A DNA stretch of 64,000 nucleotides from positions 173,542 through 237,541 of the forward strand of contig NZ_ML703266.1 of assembly GCF_008520305.1 (NCBI RefSeq). Direction: 5' to 3'. Source of the DNA: Mesorhizobium sp. SARCC-RB16n (lineage in GTDB: Bacteria > Pseudomonadota > Alphaproteobacteria > Rhizobiales > Rhizobiaceae). A program made the position numbers and the translations under genes. Below, one piece after another: positions 37,405 through 49,149 of this stretch (its first letter is position 1; each line of letters starts with the position of its first letter). The notes under the pieces are model-generated. The model was not told the DNA's origin, ran no database searches, and saw nothing but the letters and a program-made list of their open reading frames with translations.

Positions 37405-37886
37405 CAGGCACTCGCCTTGTAGTCGCCGGACTTGCCGCCCGTCTTTTCGACCAGCCGGATACCTGAGATGACCATGGCGCGGTCCACCGCCTTGGCCATG
37501 TCGTAAATGGTCAAGCAGGCTACGGAAGCGGCGGTCAGCGCTTCCATTTCGACCCCGGTCTTGCCGGTGACGCGCGCCAGGGCAGTGACCTTCAGGCCCG
37601 GCAGCGCATGATCAGGCTCGATGTCGACGGAGACCTTGGTCAACAGCAGAGGATGGCAGAGCGGGATCAGCTCATGCGTCTTCTTCGCCGCCATGATACC
37701 GGCGATGCGCGCGGTGCCGAGCACATCGCCCTTCTTGGCGTTGCCGGCGAGAATGGTCTTCAATGTCTCGGGCTGCATGGAGACAAAGCCTTCGGCGATC
37801 GCGGTGCGCGTCGTCTGTTCCTTGTCGCCGACATCGACCATGTTGGCCTCGCCCTGCGCGCCAAGGTGCGTGAGGTTGGCCGCCAC
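37404..37886 (-). CDS. moaC: Cyclic pyranopterin monophosphate synthase MoaC
   Basis: A 160-residue enzyme of the first step of molybdenum cofactor synthesis. The motifs [33 protein letters not shown] and [19 protein letters not shown] are complete. I place the start at the GTG at 37886 ([19 protein letters not shown]), two bases after the trpC stop, which gives the normal family length; the longer frame overlaps trpC and is Arg-rich. Confidence 0.95.
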   Translation of the reverse strand: MAANLTHLGAQGEANMVDVGDKEQTTRTAIAEGFVSMQPETLKTILAGNAKKGDVLGTARIAGIMAAKKTHELIPLCHPLLLTKVSVDIEPDHALPGLKVTALARVTGKTGVEMEALTAASVACLTIYDMAKAVDRAMVISGIRLVEKTGGKSGDYKASA

Positions 37887-37888
37887 GA

Positions 37889-38701
37889 TCAGATCGCCTC
37901 GGCTATTGCCTTGCCCGTCAGGAGCAAGCGCGTCGCGGCGGCGACGTCCTGTTGCCGCATCAGGCTTTCGCCGACGAGGAAGGTGCCGATGCCGCTCTTC
38001 CGCATCCTGAGACAATCGTCATGGGTGAAGATGCCGCTCTCGCTGACCAGTAGGCGACCGGCGGGTACCATCGCCGCCAGCCGCTCGGATGTCTCGAGGC
38101 TGGTCTCGAACGTTCTCAGATTGCGGTTATTGATGCCGATCAGCCGCGACGACAATTTCAACGCGCGTTCCGTCTCGGCCTCGTCGTGCACCTCGATGAG
38201 TGCATCCATGCCGAGTTCGAACGCGGTCGTTTCCAACTCATGCGCCAAGGCGTCGTCAACACTGGCCATGATGATCAGGATGGCGTCCGCGCCCCAGGCG
38301 CGGGCTTCATGGACCTGGTAGGGATCGAACAGGAAATCCTTGCGTAGCGCGGGCAGGGCGACGGCTGCTCTTCCCCGGGTGAGGAATTCCGGCGCGCCCT
38401 GAAAAGACGGCCCGTCCGTCAGTACGGAAAGGCAGGCGGCGCCGCCTTTCTCATAGGCCTTCGCCAATGCCGGCGGATCGAAATCGGCACGGATCAACCC
38501 TTTGGACGGACTTGCCTTCTTGATCTCGGCGATCAGTGCGAAGCCGCCCGACCTGCGCTTCGCTTCGAGCGCGGCGAGAAAGCCGCGCGGTGCGTCCGCG
38601 TCCTTCGCGCGCGCCTTGATCTCGGCCAGCGGCACGCGTGCCTTGGCGGCGGCTATCTCGTCGCGCTTGTAGGCTTCGATCTTGCGCAGAATGTCAGACA
38701 C
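37889..38701 (-). CDS. trpC: Indole-3-glycerol phosphate synthase
   Basis: A 270-residue TIM-barrel enzyme that closes the indole ring in tryptophan synthesis. [38 protein letters not shown] and [17 protein letters not shown] carry the catalytic Lys, Glu and Asn residues. It follows trpD by three bases and precedes moaC by two. It does not carry the fused TrpF domain found in E. coli. Confidence 0.97.
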   Translation of the reverse strand: MSDILRKIEAYKRDEIAAAKARVPLAEIKARAKDADAPRGFLAALEAKRRSGGFALIAEIKKASPSKGLIRADFDPPALAKAYEKGGAACLSVLTDGPSFQGAPEFLTRGRAAVALPALRKDFLFDPYQVHEARAWGADAILIIMASVDDALAHELETTAFELGMDALIEVHDEAETERALKLSSRLIGINNRNLRTFETSLETSERLAAMVPAGRLLVSESGIFTHDDCLRMRKSGIGTFLVGESLMRQQDVAAATRLLLTGKAIAEAI

Positions 38702-38704
38702 GGT

Positions 38705-39715
38705 TCACCCGTTCGAAATTTCGACCAGCCGGTCGAGCACTTGCAGCGCCCGGCCGCTGTCGATCGCCTGCGCGGCGATGGCGATGCCGTCGCCGAGCGT
38801 CGTCGCCTTGCCCGCAATCACCAGTCCGGCGCCGGCATTCATCAACACGGTGTCGCGATAGGCGCCGGCGGCGCCGCTCAGCATGTCGCGCAAGGCCTTG
38901 GCGTTGTAGGCGGCATCGCCGCCGCGCAACTCATCCTTGGTATGGCGCTTCAGTCCAACCTCTTCCGGGGTCAGGATGAAGCTGCGGATCTCGCCGCCAA
39001 CCAGTTCGGCGACCAGCGTCTCGCCTGTGGTGGTGATCTCGTCATAGCCATCGCCATGCGCGACCCAGGCATGCTCGGTACCGAGCGCCTTCAGCGTCTC
39101 GGCCACCGGCATGACCCATTCCGGCAGGAACACACCGACCATCTGCCGTTTCACCCCGGCCGGATTGGAGAGGGGCCCAAGCAGGTTGAAGATGGTGCGG
39201 GTGCCGAGCTCGACGCGGGTCGGGCCGACATGCTTCATCGCCGGATGGTGCGCCGGCGCGAACATGAAGCCGACGCCAGCCTCGTGGATGCAGCGGCCGA
39301 TGAACTCGGGCGAGAGATCGATCTTGACGCCGAGCGCGATCAGCACATCGGCCGCGCCGGTCAGCGAGGACAGGCCGCGATTGCCGTGCTTGGCGACGGG
39401 AACGCCGCTGGCGGCGATAACAAACGCAGATCCCGTCGAAATGTTGACACTGTGGGAATTGTCGCCGCCCGTGCCGACGATATCAATGGCGCCGGCGGGT
39501 GCCTCGACGCGAAGCATCTTGGCACGCATCGTCGCGACAGCGCCAGAAATCTCGCTCACGGTTTCACCGCGCACCCGTAGTGCCATCAGGAAACCACCGA
39601 TCTGGCCCGGAGTCGCGTCACCCGACATGATGATGTCGAAAGCCTCCCGCGCCTCCTCGAAGGACAGGGCGGTACCGGTCGCGACCTTGGCGATATGGGT
39701 TTTCAGCGCGCTCAT
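38705..39715 (-). CDS. trpD: Anthranilate phosphoribosyltransferase
   Basis: A 336-residue enzyme that couples anthranilate to PRPP, the step after anthranilate synthase. [20 protein letters not shown] is the PRPP-binding loop and [17 protein letters not shown] the second phosphate-binding block. No TrpG amidotransferase domain is fused, and trpE and trpG are not in the window. Its start overlaps the ppiD stop by four bases. It uses the same compound that the upstream kynurenine genes produce. Confidence 0.97.
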   Translation of the reverse strand: MSALKTHIAKVATGTALSFEEAREAFDIIMSGDATPGQIGGFLMALRVRGETVSEISGAVATMRAKMLRVEAPAGAIDIVGTGGDNSHSVNISTGSAFVIAASGVPVAKHGNRGLSSLTGAADVLIALGVKIDLSPEFIGRCIHEAGVGFMFAPAHHPAMKHVGPTRVELGTRTIFNLLGPLSNPAGVKRQMVGVFLPEWVMPVAETLKALGTEHAWVAHGDGYDEITTTGETLVAELVGGEIRSFILTPEEVGLKRHTKDELRGGDAAYNAKALRDMLSGAAGAYRDTVLMNAGAGLVIAGKATTLGDGIAIAAQAIDSGRALQVLDRLVEISNG

Positions 39716-41604
39716 CTTGTCGAGGCTTGCGCAATGGCGGCCTGGTCGACCCGAACGTCGTACTGTGTCTGCAACTGCGCCACCAATTGGTCGAGCAGGT
39801 CGTCGGACATGCCGGAGGTGAAGGATTTCTGCGCGTCCTCCGGCACCGAGCTGGCATCGGCCCCTGCGGGTTCGAACACTTCGGCGACCTTGAACAGGAT
39901 TTGGCCGTCGCCTGTGGGCGAGGGGATCAACCCGGTACCGCCTTCGCCGACGCCGAACATCACGGCGGCGCCCTCCTTGCCGAAATCGGCATCATCGGCT
40001 TCGCGCTTCAAGCCGCGCTTGGTCTGCTTTTCCAGCTTGAGGTCCCCGGCGATGACGTCCAGCGTGGCGCCGGCCTTGAGCCGCTTCTCAAGTTCGTCCG
40101 CCTTGGCGGCGAGCCGCTTGGTGATCTCGGCTGCCGTCCAATCGGCGACAACTTTCTGGCGCACCTCATCAAGAGTGCGGTCGCGAGCCGGCGTGATAGA
40201 GCTAACCTCATAGAAGACGAAACCGTTGTCCGCCGTGGTCAGCGCCTCATTTTCGGTGTTGGGTTCCGCATCGAAGACGGCCTTGATTAGCGACGGCGAT
40301 TCCGGCAGGTCCTTGACGACGGAGCCATCGGGCCGCAATCCGTTGCGATCGATGGCGTCGATGGTGATGTCCTTAAGCTTCAATTTGGCGGCCGCGTCCG
40401 CCAGCGAACTGCCCGATGCACGGGTGTCCTCATAACTGTCGTGCACATCCAGAAGGATGCGGCTTGCCTCACCCAGCGCCAGGTCCTTGCGGATCTGGTC
40501 GGACACTTCGGCGAGCGGCTTCACCACCTCGGGCTTGATTTCGGTGACGCGCAGCAGCACCGGACCGAAGGTGCCCTGGACGACTGGGCTGACTTCATTG
40601 ACGTTGAGCGCGAAGGCGGCATCGGCAACCGCCTTGTCGGCGATCTTGTCCTTGGCAAGGGTGCCAAGCAGCGTGTCGGCCGGGGTCTTGCCCTCGGCGG
40701 TCACCAGCTTGTCGAAGGTGGCGCCGGCCTTGAGCGAATCGAGTGCTGCCTTGGCGGCATCCGGCGTCTTGAACACAAGTTGCTCGATCGTACGCATTTC
40801 GGGCGTGGTGTAGCGTGCCTTGTTCTTGTTGTAGTCGTCACGGAGCTGCTGGTCGGTGATCGCGGTCGTATCCATGATGTCCGCCGGCTCGAGGCGGACA
40901 TAGGAAAATTTGCGGTATTCAGGTGCGGCGTAGGTCTTCTTGTTAGCCTCGAAATAAGCCTGGAGCACGCTGTCGCTCGGCGCCTCGATCGGCTCGACCA
41001 GCGTCTTTGGCAATGTCAAATAGTCGATGGTGCGGTCTTCGCCGCGGTAGAGCGCGACCGCCTTGAAGAATGTGTCCGGCGCCTTGAGGCCATCCGAGAC
41101 CGCCTCAACGATCTGCTGGCGCACCGCCACCTGGGCGCGGTTCTTCAGGTAATCCTCGGGCCGCATGCCAACCTCGCGCAGCATGTAGTCGAATGTCCTT
41201 CGGTCGAACTGACCGCCAGGGCCCTTGAAAGCCGGATCTTCGCGGGTGAGTTCGGCCAGCCGGTCCTTGGAGAGGCCGAGGCCCAGCTTGCGTGCCTGTT
41301 CGTCGAGAACGGCACCGGAGACGAGTTGCGCCAGCACCTGATTGTCGATGCCGAGCGCCTTTGCTTGTTCATGAGTGAGGCGCTGACCGAACTGCTGCGA
41401 CATGACGGCGAGCTGGCGGTCATAGGCAAGGCGGTATTCGTTGATCGATACCTTGGTTCCACCAGCGGTTATCACCGAATCGTGGCCCGCAAAGCCGCCC
41501 ATGAGCTTTCCGGATATGCCCCAGGCAGCGAAACTGACCACCAGCAGCGAAAGCAGCGTCTTCGCGACCCAGGTACCCGCCGCGCTTCTCAATATACCAA
41601 GCAT
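39712..41604 (-). CDS. ppiD: Peptidyl-prolyl cis-trans isomerase D-like periplasmic chaperone
   Basis: A 630-residue protein anchored by one N-terminal membrane helix ([20 protein letters not shown]) with its bulk in the periplasm. A SurA-N-like chaperone domain covers about 40-200 and a parvulin-type rotamase domain about 265-365 ([20 protein letters not shown]), with a second helical region to the C-terminus. It is expected to help secreted proteins fold as they leave Sec. It is the first gene of the run with trpD, divergent from tpiA. Confidence 0.92.
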   Translation of the reverse strand: MLGILRSAAGTWVAKTLLSLLVVSFAAWGISGKLMGGFAGHDSVITAGGTKVSINEYRLAYDRQLAVMSQQFGQRLTHEQAKALGIDNQVLAQLVSGAVLDEQARKLGLGLSKDRLAELTREDPAFKGPGGQFDRRTFDYMLREVGMRPEDYLKNRAQVAVRQQIVEAVSDGLKAPDTFFKAVALYRGEDRTIDYLTLPKTLVEPIEAPSDSVLQAYFEANKKTYAAPEYRKFSYVRLEPADIMDTTAITDQQLRDDYNKNKARYTTPEMRTIEQLVFKTPDAAKAALDSLKAGATFDKLVTAEGKTPADTLLGTLAKDKIADKAVADAAFALNVNEVSPVVQGTFGPVLLRVTEIKPEVVKPLAEVSDQIRKDLALGEASRILLDVHDSYEDTRASGSSLADAAAKLKLKDITIDAIDRNGLRPDGSVVKDLPESPSLIKAVFDAEPNTENEALTTADNGFVFYEVSSITPARDRTLDEVRQKVVADWTAAEITKRLAAKADELEKRLKAGATLDVIAGDLKLEKQTKRGLKREADDADFGKEGAAVMFGVGEGGTGLIPSPTGDGQILFKVAEVFEPAGADASSVPEDAQKSFTSGMSDDLLDQLVAQLQTQYDVRVDQAAIAQASTR

Positions 41605-41747
41605 GGTTACTTCCGATTTATGCGCATTTTCGCATGCGCCGAGTCTGAAACAAGCGCAATAGCGCCCTTCCGGTCCACTGTCGATTGCTTTGTGGCCTGA
41701 TTTTGGTAGTGAGGGCCAGAGCCTGATATTGCCCGGAGAAGCACACC

Positions 41748-42518
41748 ATGACGCCAGGAATTCGCCCGCTTGTCGCCGGCAACTGGAAAATGAACGGCAC
41801 CAGCGCCTCGCTCAACGAACTCAGGATGATCGGCAACGGTTTCATGAGTGGGCTCGACGCCGAGACCGAAGCACTTGTCTGTGTTCCCGCGACCCTGCTT
41901 TCCCATGCCGCGGAGATCCTGTCGCGCACGCCGGTTCATGCGGGCGGTGAGGACTGCCACACCAAGGAAAGCGGCGCCTATACCGGTTGCATCTCCGCGG
42001 AGATGCTGAAGGACGCGGGTGCGAGCCATGTCATCGTCGGTCACTCCGAATGCCGCGAACAGAGCGGCGAGGACGATGCGACGGTCCAGGCCAAGGCCAC
42101 CGCGGCCTGGCGTGCAGGGCTCGTGGCCATCGTTTGCATCGGCGAGACGCAGCAGCAGCGTGAAGCCGGCGCCACGCTGGATGTACTTTCGCGCCAGGTC
42201 GAAGGCTCGGTGCCGCCGAGCGCCACGCCGTCCAATACCATTATCGCCTACGAGCCGGTGTGGGCGATCGGCACCGGCCTGACGCCAACGGCGACCGATG
42301 TGGCCGAGGCGCATGCGCATATCCGCGAAAAGCTGTCGGAAAAGCTGGGGACCGCCGCTGCCAGGATGCGCATTCTCTATGGCGGCTCGGTCAAGCCGTC
42401 CAACGCCGTGGAGCTGCTGGGCGTCCGGAACGTCGATGGCGGGCTGGTCGGCGGCGCCAGCCTGAAAGCAGCTGATTTCCTGGCCATCGCCGAGGCCTAT
42501 CGCAGCATTGCAGGCTGA
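41748..42518 (+). CDS. tpiA: Triosephosphate isomerase
   Basis: A 256-residue TIM-barrel enzyme interconverting dihydroxyacetone phosphate and glyceraldehyde 3-phosphate. GNWKMNG (Lys), VGHSECRE (His), [10 protein letters not shown] (Glu) and [15 protein letters not shown] (phosphate loop) are intact. About 140 bases separate it from divergent ppiD, and secG follows after about 165 bases. Confidence 0.97.
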   Translation: MTPGIRPLVAGNWKMNGTSASLNELRMIGNGFMSGLDAETEALVCVPATLLSHAAEILSRTPVHAGGEDCHTKESGAYTGCISAEMLKDAGASHVIVGHSECREQSGEDDATVQAKATAAWRAGLVAIVCIGETQQQREAGATLDVLSRQVEGSVPPSATPSNTIIAYEPVWAIGTGLTPTATDVAEAHAHIREKLSEKLGTAAARMRILYGGSVKPSNAVELLGVRNVDGGLVGGASLKAADFLAIAEAYRSIAG

Positions 42519-42685
42519 GATCCCTGACGATGGGCGGGTCTCGTCCCGTCCAAATTCGTTGCAAAGGACGCGTTGCTTCCCATATTCCGGCCACGGGCTT
42601 GGAAATGCCGTGAAAGCATTGTATTGAGCCGCCTCCAATTCACCGGCCGTGTCCGCGGCCGGCCAGGGCCTTGCCAGGATAAACT

Positions 42686-43153
42686 ATGCAAACCGTACTG
42701 ATCGTCATCCATCTCATGGTCGTGCTCGCCCTTGTCGGCGTGGTGCTGCTGCAGCGCTCCGAAGGCGGCGGTCTCGGCATTGGTGGCGGATCGGGCTTCA
42801 TGACGGCGCGGGGCGCGGCGAACGCGTTGACCCGGGCGACGGCGATCCTGGCGGCAGCATTCTTCGTGACGTCGCTGACCTTGTCGATCATCGCCCGCTA
42901 CGGCGAGAAGCCGATCGACATTCTCGATCGGGTTCCCGCGACCTCGAGCGGTGCCGGCAAGGGTGTGCTCAATCAATTGCCTGGCACCACCACCCCGGCT
43001 CCCGCCGGCAACACCACGCCGACGCCGCCGTCCGGAAACGACACTGCGGCAAAGCCTCCGGCAACGGCCCCCACCGCGCCCGCAGCAACGCCGCCTGCGA
43101 CCAATGGAACCACCGGCACAGCGCCAGCGGCGCCCCAGGTTCCGAACCAGTAA
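42686..43153 (+). CDS. secG: Protein translocase subunit SecG
   Basis: A 155-residue SecG, part of SecYEG in the inner membrane. The two helices are at about 1-25 and 50-75, with the conserved SGFMTARGAANALTRATAIL between and in the second. From about residue 95 onward the protein is a disordered Pro/Ala/Thr-rich tail. The family core is about 75-80 residues, so the tail nearly doubles the length, a feature known from alphaproteobacterial SecG. Confidence 0.95.
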   Translation: MQTVLIVIHLMVVLALVGVVLLQRSEGGGLGIGGGSGFMTARGAANALTRATAILAAAFFVTSLTLSIIARYGEKPIDILDRVPATSSGAGKGVLNQLPGTTTPAPAGNTTPTPPSGNDTAAKPPATAPTAPAATPPATNGTTGTAPAAPQVPNQ

Positions 43154-43365
43154 TCTCTCACTTTTCCAAAACGCGATCTGTGTTCGTTTGAACACAGTCG
43201 CGGCAAATGCTGCGCGATCACGAAGATTCGACGGGCAGCAGCGCGGTCTCGCGCTTGAGGCATCCGCGCTTATTCGACTATAGATTGCACGCGGCATTTT
43301 CGGCGTCCTTGGGGGACGCCGGGCGACGCCGTGGGCAACAAGCATTGAACGATCGGATCTTCGCC

Positions 43366-44484
43366 ATGCAGCTTCGCAGCTTCATTTTCCTGGGACTTTG
43401 CGCCGCAATCGGCATGAGTTCCCCGGCCCTCGCCACCATGCCGGCAAACGTGGCCGCACAACAGTCGGTCTCGCTTGAAAAAACGGACGCCATCCCTGTC
43501 GCGGCCAAGAGCGATGCGGCGCAGTTGAAGCTTCTCAAGAGGAAGAAAACCCCGACACCAGACGATCTCGCCCAGATCAAGAAGATCGAGGCCAGGATCG
43601 CCGCTGGCAAGGAAGACGCCAAAGCCAAGGCCCTCGAAGCCAGGAAGCTGGCGATGCGCGAAGCGGCGAAGGCCAGGGCCGATGCCGAACGGCAGGCCTT
43701 CCTGGCCCAGAAGGGTGCGCCGGCGACTGAAGTGGCCGAGGCCAAGCCAGTCAAGAAGACCACCAAGATCATCGAACCACTGACGCCGCTGGCGCCGATC
43801 CAGTCGGCAGAGCCTATCCCGGCCGAAGCGATGAATGTCGCTTTGACGGGTAATAATGGCGAACTGCGCAGCGAAGTCGTCGGCGGCCAGAAGCAGTCGA
43901 GTGGCGGCCTGTTCGCCGGTCTGTTCGGCGGAACCTCATCATCGATCAGCTATCTGCCCGAGACACGCGCGCTCGACTCGGCACTTGCGCAGAAGAACGC
44001 CAAGAAGCCGTTCAAGGTGAAGCCGGAATTCGTGCCTCAAGATGTGGAATTCACGGGCTATGATGCCGGCACGATCGTCATCGACACCAGCGCTCGCCGG
44101 CTCTATCTCGTCGAATCGTCCACGACCGCGCGTCGCTACGCCATCGCAGTCGGCCGCGAAGGCCTGCAGTTCAAGGGCACCGTCGCGGTCGGCGACAAGC
44201 AGGAATGGCCGCGTTGGATCCCCACGCTCGACATGCAGAAGCGCGAGCCGAAGCACTACGGCCAGTACAAGGACGGCATGGCCGGCGGCGGACAGAACCC
44301 GCTCGGCGCCCGCGCCATCTATCTCTATGACGGCAAGAAAGACACGCATCTGCGTATCCATGGCACCATCGCGCCGCAGTCGATCGGAACCAGCGCTTCC
44401 AATGGCTGCTTCCGCATGATGAACGAGCACGTCATGGATCTCTACAGCCGCGTCCGGGTCGGCACCAAAGTCGTCATCATCTGA
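43366..44484 (+). CDS. L,D-transpeptidase (YkuD domain) with a long charged N-terminal region
   Basis: A 372-residue periplasmic protein expected to form 3-3 peptidoglycan cross-links or attach proteins to the wall. A signal peptide (SFIFLGLCAAIGMSSPALA) is followed by a Lys/Ala/Glu-rich, probably coiled region (about 60-130), a Gly/Ser linker, and the YkuD domain from about 225. The active site is in IHGTIAP then SIGTSASNGCFRM, with the Cys nucleophile and the His. The start at 43366 gives a clean signal peptide; the longer frame does not. A strong terminator follows. Confidence 0.92.
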   Translation: MQLRSFIFLGLCAAIGMSSPALATMPANVAAQQSVSLEKTDAIPVAAKSDAAQLKLLKRKKTPTPDDLAQIKKIEARIAAGKEDAKAKALEARKLAMREAAKARADAERQAFLAQKGAPATEVAEAKPVKKTTKIIEPLTPLAPIQSAEPIPAEAMNVALTGNNGELRSEVVGGQKQSSGGLFAGLFGGTSSSISYLPETRALDSALAQKNAKKPFKVKPEFVPQDVEFTGYDAGTIVIDTSARRLYLVESSTTARRYAIAVGREGLQFKGTVAVGDKQEWPRWIPTLDMQKREPKHYGQYKDGMAGGGQNPLGARAIYLYDGKKDTHLRIHGTIAPQSIGTSASNGCFRMMNEHVMDLYSRVRVGTKVVII

Positions 44485-44502
44485 CGTTTCCAAGATCATG
44501 CC

Positions 44503-44534
44503 GAAAGGGCCGGCTCAGCCGGCCCTTTCGTTTT
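44503..44534 (+). terminator. Intrinsic terminator of the L,D-transpeptidase gene
   Basis: GAAAGGGCCGGC (44503-44514) pairs perfectly with GCCGGCCCTTTC (44518-44529) over a three-base loop, followed by G and TTTT. It begins 19 bases after the stop codon. Confidence 0.9.
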
Positions 44535-44563
44535 GCTTAAGATCCCCGTCAAACCTGTTTGGT

Positions 44564-44606
44564 CGTGATCCTGTCCGAAAACCGGATTCCACTTTTCGGG
44601 GTCATG
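44564..44606. repeat. Degenerate copy of a rhizobial palindromic repeat
   Basis: The outer stem CGTGATC/GGTCATG (with two G-U pairs), a four-base bulge CTGT on the left side, the inner stem CCGAAAA/TTTTCGG and an 11-base loop form a hairpin. The sequence resembles, from memory, a repeat common between genes of Rhizobiales. It lies between the transpeptidase terminator and pyrG. Its layout copies the unrelated-looking repeat at 50538-50585. Confidence 0.65.
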
Positions 44607-44678
44607 GTCCGAGCGCCTTTTTGGGAAAAAGCCCTCGCGGCGGTTTTTTCTCTGGCGGAATCAATCAGGCCGCGTTAA

Positions 44679-46319
<1,641 letters not shown>

Positions 46320-46327
46320 CCGCTTCC

Positions 46328-46867
46328 ATGCGGACTTATGTCGCGCTCCTCTACAGCATCATCCTGGGAGAGGGGCGACGGGTCGTCATGTCCGACCTGA
46401 AGGCGATGGCGGAAAGCCTCGGCCTGAAGAATGTCCGCACCTTGGTGGCGACCGGCAACCTGGTCTTCGAGAGCGAAAAAACCTTGATCTCCACGCTTGA
46501 GAAACGTCTGGAGGCCGCCTTCGAACAGGCCTTTGGGCGTCGCGTCGACATCATTGTCCGTAGCGCCGGAGATTGGCTGAAACTCGCAACCGGCAATCCA
46601 TTCCCGACCGAATCCACGGAGGCGGGAGACCAGGTCGCCGTGCGCGTGATGCGAGAACCTGTGGCCGAAGATGCCATGGCGGGGCTTCAGGCCCATGCCG
46701 CCGAGGGCGAGAAGGTACTCTTGGTCGGGGGCGATATATGGCTCGTGTTCTCGCGGGAGAGGCCAAGCTCGCGGCTGCTTGCCGCGGCCAATCACAAGCG
46801 CCTCGGCGTCGGCACTTCGCGCAACTGGAACACGGTGCGCAAGCTGGCCGAGATGGTCGCGGAGTAA
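46328..46867 (+). CDS. DUF1697 domain-containing protein
   Basis: A 179-residue protein of the DUF1697 family (PF08002), cytosolic and of unknown function. The start MRTYVALLYSIILGEGRRVV, the VATGNLVFES block and the C-terminal TSRNWNTVRKLAEM are the conserved parts. It begins eight bases after pyrG and is probably cotranscribed. It ends facing the NCS1 permease gene with a GC hairpin between. Confidence 0.88.
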   Translation: MRTYVALLYSIILGEGRRVVMSDLKAMAESLGLKNVRTLVATGNLVFESEKTLISTLEKRLEAAFEQAFGRRVDIIVRSAGDWLKLATGNPFPTESTEAGDQVAVRVMREPVAEDAMAGLQAHAAEGEKVLLVGGDIWLVFSRERPSSRLLAAANHKRLGVGTSRNWNTVRKLAEMVAE

Positions 46868-46869
46868 AG

Positions 46870-46892
46870 CGGGGCGGCTCGAGGCCGCCCCG
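46870..46892. terminator. GC hairpin between convergent genes
   Basis: CGGGGCGGC (46870-46878) pairs exactly with GCCGCCCCG (46884-46892) over five bases. It fills the gap between the DUF1697 and permease stops and could end transcription from both sides, although no T-run is present. Confidence 0.55.
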
Positions 46893-46900
46893 ACAATCCA

Positions 46901-48358
46901 TCAGGCTTTGGCCGTCTTGGCGCTGGCGCCTACGGCCGCGGTGCGCAGCACGTAGTAGATGACGCCGGCAATCGCCACGCCGAAGAACCAGCCATAGACG
47001 CCCCACCAGGACGGCAGCCAATTGGTGAAGTTCGGCAGGATCGAGGAGAAGATGGCGCCGATGCCGGCGGCGATGAAGGCATTGACATGCCAGCCGCCCT
47101 GGAAACGGAACTCGCCGTCCTCGCGATAGAGCGCCTCGACGTCGACCTCACCTTTGCGGATCAGGTAGTAATCGACCATCATCACGCCGAAGATCGGCCC
47201 CATCGTCGCGCCGATGACGTTGACGAAGGAGGCGGCGCTGCCGTCCCACGGGGCGAAGGGATAGAGCACCAGTGCGATGACGGCCGCGATGTAGCCACCC
47301 TTCTTGAAGTCGATCTGACGCGGGAAGACGTTGGAGAAGTCGAACGCGGGTGAGACGAAGTTGGCCACCACGTTGATACCCAAGGTCGCCACTGCGAAGG
47401 TCAAGGCCGCAAGGGCAGCCAGGAACCAGCTGTCGAACTTGGCGGAGATCTGGTCGGGATGTAGTAGCACCTCATGGTAGACGTCGTAGGCGGCGATGGT
47501 GGTGACGCCAGCCACCAGCGAGAACAGGATGAGGTTGATCGGCAGGCCCCAGATATTGCCCTTGCGCAGGGCTGCCTGATCGGGCGCATAGCGGGCGAAA
47601 TCGCAGAAATTGAGATAGAGGGCCGAAAAATACGTCACCCAGATCGCGGCCACAGCGAACAGCGACGTCCAAGAGCCCGGCGTTCCGGGCACGCCGGCGT
47701 CCTTGGTTTTTTCCAGAAGCACGTCCATCGGGATATCGCTGGTGAAGGCGAAGGTTCCGGATTTGACGCAGAGATAGATAGCCAGGAGCAACATCATCAC
47801 CCAGACGGCGGGACCCGCCCAGTCCTGGAACCGGCGCACCGTTTCCATACCTTTCTGGATGATCAGCAGTTGCAGGGCCCATATGACGACGAAGCAGATC
47901 ACCTCCAGGCCGGAATGGCCGAGAAAATGCGTGTTGGCGTTGAAATCGGCGAACCATTGCGAGCGGATGAGCAATGCTACGATGGCACCGGAGGCGGCGG
48001 CTGTCTGCGCGCCGTACCAGAAGCAGGCGACGATGGCGCGCACCAGTGCCGGAATGTTGGCGCCCCAGATGCCGAACGAGGCGCGGGCTAGCACGGGGTA
48101 GGGCACACCGGTCTTCACACCGGCGTAACCGACCATGTTCATCAGCGCGTAGATGATCAGCGAACCGATGCCGATGGCGATGATGAAATTGACGAAGCCG
48201 CCACAGAACAGAAACAGGCTGGCGGCGAGGTAGTAGCCCCACAGGCTATGGACGTCCGACGTCCAGACGTTGAAGATCGAGAACGGTCCCCAGTTTCGAA
48301 CCTTGGCAGGAGCGAGGTCTTCATTGTACAGGTCAGGCGATGCGCCTTGTATTGTCAT
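46901..48358 (-). CDS. NCS1 family nucleobase/allantoin-type permease
   Basis: A 485-residue membrane transporter with about 12 helices of the nucleobase:cation symporter-1 family. The N-terminal WGPFSIFNVWTSDVHSLWGY and the later NCS1 blocks resemble the PucI/allantoin-hydantoin branch more than CodB. I chose the ATG at 48358, which has AAGGGGA eight bases upstream, over an ATG 24 bases earlier. No purine or hydantoin catabolic gene is adjacent, so the substrate is open. It is on the opposite strand to both neighbours. Confidence 0.9.
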   Translation of the reverse strand: MTIQGASPDLYNEDLAPAKVRNWGPFSIFNVWTSDVHSLWGYYLAASLFLFCGGFVNFIIAIGIGSLIIYALMNMVGYAGVKTGVPYPVLARASFGIWGANIPALVRAIVACFWYGAQTAAASGAIVALLIRSQWFADFNANTHFLGHSGLEVICFVVIWALQLLIIQKGMETVRRFQDWAGPAVWVMMLLLAIYLCVKSGTFAFTSDIPMDVLLEKTKDAGVPGTPGSWTSLFAVAAIWVTYFSALYLNFCDFARYAPDQAALRKGNIWGLPINLILFSLVAGVTTIAAYDVYHEVLLHPDQISAKFDSWFLAALAALTFAVATLGINVVANFVSPAFDFSNVFPRQIDFKKGGYIAAVIALVLYPFAPWDGSAASFVNVIGATMGPIFGVMMVDYYLIRKGEVDVEALYREDGEFRFQGGWHVNAFIAAGIGAIFSSILPNFTNWLPSWWGVYGWFFGVAIAGVIYYVLRTAAVGASAKTAKA

Positions 48359-48720
48359 TGCAATGTCCCCTTCTTGCAGCACGCGCCCTCACGCGTTGAC
48401 CGCGGAGGTTACGCCTGACGCGGGGGAACCGACAAGCAACCTATTTGCCGGCTTTGGCCTTAAAGATATTCAATATGAACCGCGATTATCGACGGGCCAT
48501 GATGATGAGCCGCTTTTGACACCAGCCTGTCTGTCGATTCGAATTTTCGATCCTCGGCCGCCATTCGGCAAGGCCCGTCAGGATTGCCTACGCCGACATT
48601 GGTCATCGCATCCGGCCGCCAGATTTTTTTAAAGATTCTGTTTTTCCGGTGGAACCAACCGCCGGACGGCGCGTTTCGTAGGGTTCGATTGAGCGCATCT
48701 CGATCGACCGGGAGGAAACG
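48359..48720. other. Divergent intergenic region between the NCS1 permease and DUF982 genes
   Basis: This region contains the EcfG-type promoter listed separately and a T-rich stretch near 48623-48645. The permease promoter must lie in its left part, but I cannot pick out a convincing one. No RNA gene or other coding frame is supported. Confidence 0.5.
48651..48675 (+). promoter_or_regulatory. EcfG-type (general stress response) promoter of the DUF982 gene
   Basis: GGAAC (48651-48655), a 16-base spacer and CGTT (48672-48675) match the alphaproteobacterial EcfG/RpoE2 consensus GGAAC-N16/17-CGTT exactly. Transcription would start near 48682, about 40 bases before the DUF982 start, with a clear ribosome-binding site in that leader. 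Confidence 0.72.
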
Positions 48721-49023
48721 ATGAACTACCTACATTTCTTTTCGCCCGTGCGGATATCGCGCGGGCAGGGATATCCTGTCGAAGAAGTGGATAGTGTCGC
48801 CGAGGCGATGGTTTTCTTGCGTAAATGGCCGACGGGACGGCGTGGGCCTGTGTATCAGTGTGCGCTGAATTGCTGTTCGGCCGCCCTGTCGGGACAGATG
48901 TCGGCAGAGGAAGCCAGAAAGGCGTTCACCGGATTTGCCCGGATCACGCGGCTTCTCGACGATGACATGGCAATGCCGATGGGCGGCAACAGCATGGCTG
49001 ACATACGCGCGCTGCGCCGATAA
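48721..49023 (+). CDS. DUF982 domain-containing protein
   Basis: A 100-residue protein of the DUF982 family (PF06169), short rhizobial proteins of unknown function often present in many copies. The segment SVAEAMVFLRKWPTGRRGPV and the helix EEARKAFTGFARITRLL are the family core. The ATG is preceded by GGGAGGAAAC. The EcfG-type promoter upstream suggests expression in starvation or stress. No signal peptide or membrane segment is seen. Confidence 0.88.
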   Translation: MNYLHFFSPVRISRGQGYPVEEVDSVAEAMVFLRKWPTGRRGPVYQCALNCCSAALSGQMSAEEARKAFTGFARITRLLDDDMAMPMGGNSMADIRALRR

Positions 49024-49149
49024 ACGCAGCGCTGCTTTGCTTCTGGCAGGGTCGCGTCCGTTGCGGGCGCGATGTGGTTGTGTTGCGCTTCGGAGCAGGC
49101 CAACGTCCAGTCACCAATCGACACAGCGTCGATTAATCGCCCAAGCCAT

